Of a DNA stretch of 64,000 bases, positions 57,482 to 64,000 are shown in pieces. The stretch comes from Clavelina lepadiformis (lineage: Eukaryota; Chordata; Ascidiacea; Aplousobranchia; Clavelinidae). A model generated the notes under the pieces. That model ran no database searches, had not been told where the DNA came from, and was given only the letters and a program-made list of their open reading frames with translations. The stretch is from positions 19,216,288 through 19,280,287 of the forward strand of contig NC_135246.1 in the NCBI RefSeq assembly GCF_947623445.1, written 5' to 3'. A program made the translations under genes and the position numbers. The number at the start of each line of letters is the position of its first letter. Position 1 is the stretch's first letter.

Positions 57482-59602
57482 CTTCTGATTCGTGGAAGCT
57501 TAAGTTGATCTTGAAAAAATTCGCTTAAAAAGCTTCCAAATTCAGGTTTGTCCTTACAGCCAAGTTTATAACATTCGCTTATTCCATTGGTGGATTTTGA
57601 AAATTTTCCACCAATCCTTCAACTACAAAAAAAAACATTAAAACTTTTTAGAACTAACACCACAGCGCTATTACTACTAACTAAACTGTGACAGAACAAA
57701 TGCTCATTTAATCGGCTAATTGTTTCCTATAACAACTACCATAGTCTCTGAAACTGAACTGCGCAAAAAGAATTCTCTCCGTATAAGGAACTGGACCAAG
57801 CAAACAGAGTTAAACTTTTTATCGAGAATCTTTCGAAGAAATTTCACTTTTTCGTTAAATTGAAGTCAGTTGAACATATCCAGGACACTTTGTAACTTGA
57901 ATCTTAAATTGCGTACAACTCGCCTCTCTTTACGGTATTCCTTTCACGATTTCCGCTACCAAGTGCGTTTGGTCTCCACTTAACGACTTTTATGTCGTTT
58001 TGAACGACATTTGCCCTCAATTGTTGCGACAGACGATTTTTTTTTGTCCCCAAACTACCTTGATTTTTATTAATCTCATGCATTTTATTGTCTCATCGTC
58101 CAGTCTCATCCAATTTGAACTAACCTTGACTGACCCTAACCAGCCAGCCAATTAGATCATTTATCTCCATTTGGCCAAAATGCTTGTGATTATGCGCGGT
58201 ATGAAGAATTAATTTAACCTTGTTGTTTTGTACAGGGCTTGTTATTAACTCCTTACAAATATCTCGTTTAAAAATCTGTTTTGGCTAATTATATGATTTA
58301 CGGTCCACTGATGCCTGCTTCAAAGAAATATTCTCAGCCTTGAAAATCACTGAAACACGAAGTCGATCTTCAAAATCGCTCCGGACTGATGATCAAGTTA
58401 AAAATTCTGCAATCGCTTTGACTTTTCTCGTTGTTATTTTAGAACTCGCCCGAGGCCAGTTAGCTAGCAAGCGCAAGAGCAACGACTAATGCTAACGTCA
58501 CGTAATAGCCATTGTTACACGTCGTGATGTAACAAGAGAACCTTGTGACTATGCTTTGCAAATAAACGGTCGCAAATTTGTTGGGTTGATGGTTATATGA
58601 CGTCGTAAAATATTTTACACATTAGTTCGCGATTTTACTGGAAACTTTGGATTAATTCGTAATAAAATTTATGGGATGTCTGCACAGTAATGACATCATT
58701 GATCTGATTTCATCCAAAACGAAAAGGATGACGTAATAGACAACCGCTGATGAACTCAAAATTAAGACTGAGATCGCTTTTGAATGTGAGAAGCCTCGAT
58801 TTTGTCCGGAAAATTTCCGGTACAAAAACGTTCAATTACGAGTGGACAACGTTCAAAATTTTAGGAAATATTTTACCCTGAAAATGGCAGCGACGCCTCG
58901 CATTGAACCAAAACCTGTTCGACTTGGTAATGAACTTGTCTGCGCCGTGCCCGAGATTAAAATAAACATTCTTCGAGGGAGAAATTTTTTCTCCTGTTTA
59001 TTTTTCCAACGCAGCTCAGATGTGTTATCTCGGTATTCGTGGACTTGTACAACGAAACCTTCCATAATTTTACCCCGTGTTTCGTCGTCAAGACACAAAG
59101 TTGCCAATGTATGACTATAAGTATAATCCAAATAGACAACTCTGCCTACACCGGTTTCCAAGGAACACTTCCCGACGAAAGGTTAATCTCTGACCACGTG
59201 ATTAAAACTCGCGTATACAATAGATTGAAGAATCGATTCTGGTTTTAATTAAATAAACCAAAATGACATCGTAATTCAAAGGTTGACAATCTCTATCTGC
59301 AGAAAGTATACACAGTCCTGTTACATGCTGTTCTGGTATTGCACCGTGACGACATAGACATCACTGTGTAATGAATCATTTTTCGTTGAATTTGCACGCG
59401 CTTTGACCCCCGTAGTTCACCCGCGCATGAATCCACACCTGATATATCATCCGCGCAGTTGACAAACGGTCCTTCAATAATTCTAGAGCACTTTAACCGT
59501 CGTCATGGTGACCAAAACGTGGTAAAACGGTAAATTTAAGGTGGACGTAAATCACGTGAATTTGTAAATTGCTCGCTTTGACCTCACAGTGGACACAAGC
59601 TA

Positions 59603-59637
59603 GGTGTGTGTGTGCACGCGCGAGTGTGTGTGTGTGA
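59603..59637. repeat. alternating purine-pyrimidine run
   Basis: The sequence is tgtgtgtgtgcacgcgcgag followed by tgtgtgtgtgtg. Such runs can adopt Z-DNA. Confidence 0.75.
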
Positions 59638-60149
59638 GTAGCGAACGCCAATTTTCTTAATTACCCTTCGTTTGAAGAGAAATTTTTCAGACTCAATTAA
59701 AATATTTTTAAGCACATAGGCTGGGCAGGTTGTGGGCGATGTTGTGTCAGGTTATGCCCAGCACTGAGCTTTTTGTATCAAGCTTCATATAAAGCCACTC
59801 CCCTTTACATTGGGCGTGGGCTATTTAGCTTTTATGGCATCTGCTTCTATTGTTGTTTTTTACACTTTTTAAATTTTTGTGTAATTGGCGAATTTATAAA
59901 GCTATCTAAAATGATATTATTTATTTTTGTCTGTTCGAAATATTTCTTCGTGTCTTGTTTTTTGCATTTTTTCTCTTTGCCAAATTTCAAGTCACGCTTA
60001 AAGTTGTTCGAAGGCTTTTACCATGAAAAAGAAAATTTTGAAAAATTTCAAAATAACTTCATAGATTCTTTCTTGTGCGTTGACCTTTGCTTGTGATCAT
60101 GCAAAATAGTTAAGAAACCTTAAAATATTGTTCTATTTTACGATAAAAT

Positions 60150-60480
60150 GTTTCTCTCTTTTTCAATAACCGTTTTTACATCGCGATGACGTCTGAATTG
60201 CCCCCGAGGGTTTCACGTTTTTGCATCTTGTAAAAATTCGTTTTAAAAAATTTTGTCGTAATTTTAGTAAAATATCGTAAAAGTCGTAAATTTTTATCGT
60301 AAAAAGTTTTATCCCCGGTGTTTCATCTTTTTCAAGCTTGTTCGTAACCCCGCTGCTCTTCAATAACCTAAATCTACCTTCTAATCTAAAACTAACCTTA
60401 ATTTACTTCTAAAAAACTAAACAACTAAAATCGACTTTTTTCATTCTGCCCAATTTCAAAAATCAACCCCCTAGTTTAAA
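60150..60480. repeat. possible third copy of the interspersed repeat
   Basis: It shares aactaaaatcgactttt and the preceding run of ctaa-type words with the copies at 4.1 and 19.9 kb. The similarity is weak elsewhere. Confidence 0.25.
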
Positions 60481-62779
60481 AATGGCGTTGCGTGACTGAC
60501 ACACTTACGATGAACTAGTCACTTCTTTAATAAAAGTACAGTATTATTCTTCTAATGAAGCCATACTTTTGCGAACTTTTGTTCGTTTGTTTGTGAGCGG
60601 AAATTACGTTACATCTTTTTGCGAATGCTTCTTCCGGTTTATTCCTGAAATAAAAATTTGCATATTGTTGCAACGAGGTTTTGAGTAAACGGTAAACACT
60701 GGTATAGGCCATATCCAAGTTTAAATGAAATATCGAACTAATGGTATATTTCGTTGGGATGAATGAGAGGAATGCCATATGCTACCACCGCTGCGTACTC
60801 TAGAATCATTTGGGTAGTTTTTGTAATAAAGTAGCTTCTTGTGCAATTTTTTCTGTTTTTTTTTAGTTGAACTGAACCGTAGCCTATGGCTGTATTTGCA
60901 GTTTTTAAGATCGCATTTAATTTCATATTTACGCTTGATGCAGCCGCTAGACGGTGCACAAGAACAAATCTGAAAGAAACAAAAGGCGAGCGCCTTCGAA
61001 AAGCGTCTGAACGAGACAAGTCCTCTTCAATGGAGTATGGTAATGATATTGACTTCAGTTAACAAAGCGAATACTGTAATTAATATTTGATGATACCCAG
61101 TAACTTCCGGTGTGACCCCGTCTAAAACCGTCCAACAAAAGATTGAAGGCAGGTGACGTCATTGTACAAGTACAAAGTAGCAACAAATTAACCAATTATT
61201 CTTAAAAGGTGATGCGTGAACGTATTAATCCATCAACTCAATAGCTCTTGAAAGATAAAGGCAAAGAACCAACAAAGCGAATAGTTAGTTAATAATGAAC
61301 CCGACATTCAACGCCTTCTCTGTGAATGAGACAGAGACAGCTGAACCTTAATATTCTCCATTTTAAGAGAATACACGTCGACTTCAGCGGCACTTCACAC
61401 AATAAGTTCGACTCTGAGTGCGCTGTTTGAAGAAAAGTTTTACTATTTCGTCGAAGCGGGCTTGTTAAGGCAAGAGCTTACATACCGAGCATTGTAAATC
61501 GCGAGTTTAAGCCCGTAGTGTTAGAAGCAGAAGTCAGCGGTGATATTTGTTTTGCTTCTATGCGGCGCGCTATGGTATTTTTAATCCGAAAGTTTTGAAA
61601 GCTCTCTGTATACATTTCAGCTGGTGGTATGGCATGTTTCAACTTTTTATTGCTGCCACAAAACTTATAGCTCTAGGCCTCCGCATTCTATTGCGTCAGT
61701 AGCAGGTCTGAGTAGAACCGAAAGCATCCTTTTTGTTGCAATCTGCTTAAAAGTAACTGTACCTTCCACAGTTGGCTGACTGAGTTGGATTGCAGGGTAG
61801 GCCGCCACTATATTTGAAGAGCAACTTATGAAAAACCCCAAAAAGTTTGGGAATCTCCTTAAATTCAGATATAGGTGCCAGGTTCAAGAGGCCTATTATG
61901 AACTCTATCTGACAGAGACAACACGCGCTGCTTCATTCGAAGCCTACGATGGGGCAACCAAATCGGGTCATAAAACCCGGGACGTCAGCAAATTACTTAG
62001 CAAACATCTGTAAATTGAAGTCGTCAGCCAACCAAGCATTGGAAAACCTATCAACGTCAGTGCAGGAAAACACGACCTTATGTTGTCGAGCACGAAATAA
62101 TGCGCACTGTGTAAACAGTGAACCACCCTTGGATTAATATATAACCAAACCCGGTTTTATCTGCGTGGTTATAAACGCGATATCAATTTGCAAGTTACTT
62201 GGAAAAGTTTAGGCTTGAAGATAAAGTGAGCTGCCTATTGCAGTTGATGATTATATCGATAAAGACAGAAATGTGTTGTAATGCTGTAACTGAACATTGC
62301 AACATGTTAAAATGAGATAGTACTTTGCTAACAGGTTAAACGTAAAAAGCGCAGGATAAAGCTAGAGAAGTGATCAAGACATTTGACAAAGAAATTGCCC
62401 GGAGGGTTTCATTGTAAGAGTCTGTCAATATAAAGATTAATCTGAGCGTATCATCCATTCCATTGTCATTCAACTTATCGTTTCCTATTGATTGTTACGT
62501 CCCGTTCCCATGAATAGAGTCTATGACGACACAAATACAGCACTCGAAGTAGCGACAAGAACATTCGAAAGCACTCACACATTTATGACGTTACAATTCT
62601 AAATTTATAACGAACTTGTGCTTTTTCCAGAAATTTCTTGATTAATCCTGTCCAACCTGATTTAGATCAATGCAGTTTTCAGTAAGTTCAAAGGTAACTC
62701 ACGTGATTTTTATGGAAGGACGATTATGACCAAACATGGATAGACAAGACCTAAAACAAAAGAAGTCATGGCTCTAGAT

Positions 62780-62977
62780 CAGTGGTTCTTAACCTTTTTT
62801 CGCTTACGTCACCCTGCAAACAACCAAAAGATTTGGCAGCACCCACAGTCAAACCAAAAAAGTTTCTGCATTAAATTAAAACAATTTTCGCAACCGTTTT
62901 CCTGGTCTAGTGATTAGTGCACAATAACTTGCGGCACCCTTGCTAAACGTAAATGGCACCCCGGTTGAGAACCACTG
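62780..62977. mobile_element. hAT-type MITE, 198 bp, perfect target duplication
   Basis: The ends are CAGTGGTTCTTAACC and GGTTGAGAACCACTG. The flanks carry a perfect 8-bp target-site duplication, CTCTAGAT at 62772-62779 and 62978-62985. End sequence, length and duplication are typical of non-autonomous hAT elements. The intact duplication suggests a younger insertion than the one at 7767. Confidence 0.93.
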
Positions 62978-63613
62978 CTCTAGATCAATTCAATCCAGGA
63001 TGATTACACCGAGAACGACCCAACCAACGCCCATTGGTTTAATCATCTTGGGTTAAATCGTGCGAGGATTTAATTGACCTACCATCTGAAGTTAACTCAC
63101 AAAGGGATTTAATGCAATCTTTAATGAGTATTCGTTTCATCGGTCTGTATTCTAATGATCAACATTTACTTACAGCCAGGACAGGAACTTGTGGCTTATT
63201 CTGGAATGCCATCAATAATAAACTTGGCGTGGTGACGTCACTTTGAACTTTTAAAAAGTTTTCCACCACTTTTATTCCCGTGAACAAATCATTCCCACCT
63301 TACGTTTACTTAATTCTATGGAGAGACATCACGTTCTCACGGTACAAAAACATTTTGTTTTAAAAACTTCGAGAAAGGTTTCCTAGTCAGAGTGACTTGT
63401 AACCGAGTGGGACTTGCTGAAGTGCTCGTGTCAAAGTGAGAACTTGTTTGGTTTAAATTTGAGATTATTCCCGTGGTATTGATACGGCTTCCATTCCGAA
63501 CATAGAAGTTTTTTTCTTTGGATTTGAAACGATTGAATGTTGTTTGTGTTTTAGGGTGTGGTAGGTTTTGTGCAATATTCCTAATTGCTTAACTTATTGA
63601 AAAGCCACTTAAA

Positions 63614-63655
63614 ATGGATGAGCCCGGGGATAACGTGTACGAACACCCAGAAGAG
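63614..63655 (+). CDS. candidate first coding exon at window edge
   Basis: ATG in a good context (ttaaaATGG) opens MDEPGDNVYEHPEE and ends at a perfect donor (GAG|gtaagt, phase 0). The rest of the gene would lie beyond 64000. No family can be named from 14 residues. Confidence 0.4.
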
Positions 63656-64000
63656 GTAAGTCATGTTGTTTGATGTGAAATTCATAGAATTAAACTCGTT
63701 TATTTTAAACTACCCAACAACACTTAAAGAGTAATGACAGGTACCCTTTCCGCCACTAGTGGGCGAGAGCGGGTCCTTTAACTACAGTGCTAGACAATGG
63801 TTAAGGAATTAAGCACAATGGTGGAGGTTGGAAGAATGACGTCACGACAAAAAGTACCACAGTAATTTACGGGGTAATATTGGCCAAAATATTGCCCATT
63901 TCACCGAAATATGAAACTTAAAACACTTGTGTTTAGGATATTTGTCGCAGTAGAAAATGTTACAGTTACATTGAGTTATAATGTCATTTAAAATTTAAGA
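63656..64000. other. window edge, probable intron
   Basis: If the exon ending at 63655 is real, this is its first intron. It contains a TGACGTCA octamer at about 63838. No exon is seen. Confidence 0.3.

Larger units (their letters stand above)
57482..62771. other. upstream region of the FN3-galaxin gene and intergenic DNA
   Basis: About 5.3 kb. The part next to 57481 should contain the FN3-galaxin promoter. Opposed frames at 58842-59161 and an AT-rich frame at 59773-60096 have no splice or homology support. A TG/CG-alternating run lies at 59603-59637, and a weak relative of the interspersed repeat at 60150-60480. Confidence 0.5.

Noticed and set aside
58842-59161. Overlapping frames on both strands of about 90-100 codons
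   Set aside because: Neither has a recognisable motif, and each is expected if the other is open; no decision possible.
59773-60096. 107-codon plus-strand frame with many Phe, Cys and Leu
   Set aside because: Composition reflects T-rich DNA; no splice sites, relatives or promoter evidence.

Overview
The window looks like tunicate DNA, most likely Ciona intestinalis type A or B. The evidence is compact multi-exon genes with short introns in AT-rich DNA, tRNA-derived SINEs and hAT-type MITEs, and a tandem set of Prdm1-related (Blimp-1-like) zinc-finger genes of the kind known from Ciona. Gene models were built by hand from reading frame, splice sites and phase; no search was run. In every multi-exon model reported with confidence the intron phases close exactly.

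Layout. (1) 0.16-2.84 kb, minus: a complete three-exon mitochondrial acetyl-CoA acetyltransferase (ACAT1 type). (2) 2.8-11.4 kb: no host gene recognised; two SINE copies, an interspersed repeat, an approximately 1.42-kb DNA transposon with a 5'-shortened ORF, an hAT MITE with its target-site duplication, and simple repeats. (3) 11.4-23.0 kb, plus: three tandem four-exon genes encoding small secreted proteins made of a signal peptide, a short collagen stretch, a neck and one F5/8-type C (discoidin) domain. The third copy carries an in-frame stop at a conserved Trp position. An unidentified minus-strand extracellular-type gene lies between copies 1 and 2. (4) 23.0-26.6 kb: mostly non-coding, with one candidate first exon. 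(5) 26.65-46.7 kb, minus: three Prdm1-related genes, here A, B and C, each of five exons with three C2H2 fingers and no SET/PR domain. About 5 kb separates A from B and about 8.7 kb separates B from C; both gaps look regulatory. (6) 50.1-57.5 kb, minus: a 14-exon secreted protein with five fibronectin type III domains and a C-terminal galaxin-like di-cysteine module. (7) 57.5-64 kb: mostly non-coding, with a perfect hAT MITE and a candidate first exon at the right edge.

How the parts relate. The discoidin cluster has collectin/ficolin-like design (collagen stalk plus binding head) and may encode multimeric recognition proteins. The zinc-finger genes are probable embryonic repressors: B and C share an eh1-like Groucho-binding motif near the N-terminus and an aromatic C-terminus, while A has a CtBP-type PxDLS motif instead. 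Their finger exons show mosaic gene conversion: B matches C over an entire intron but matches A over the third-finger block. A window-wide oddity is the CRE-like octamer TGACGTCA, found about 30 times where about one is expected, including at the start codons of two discoidin genes.
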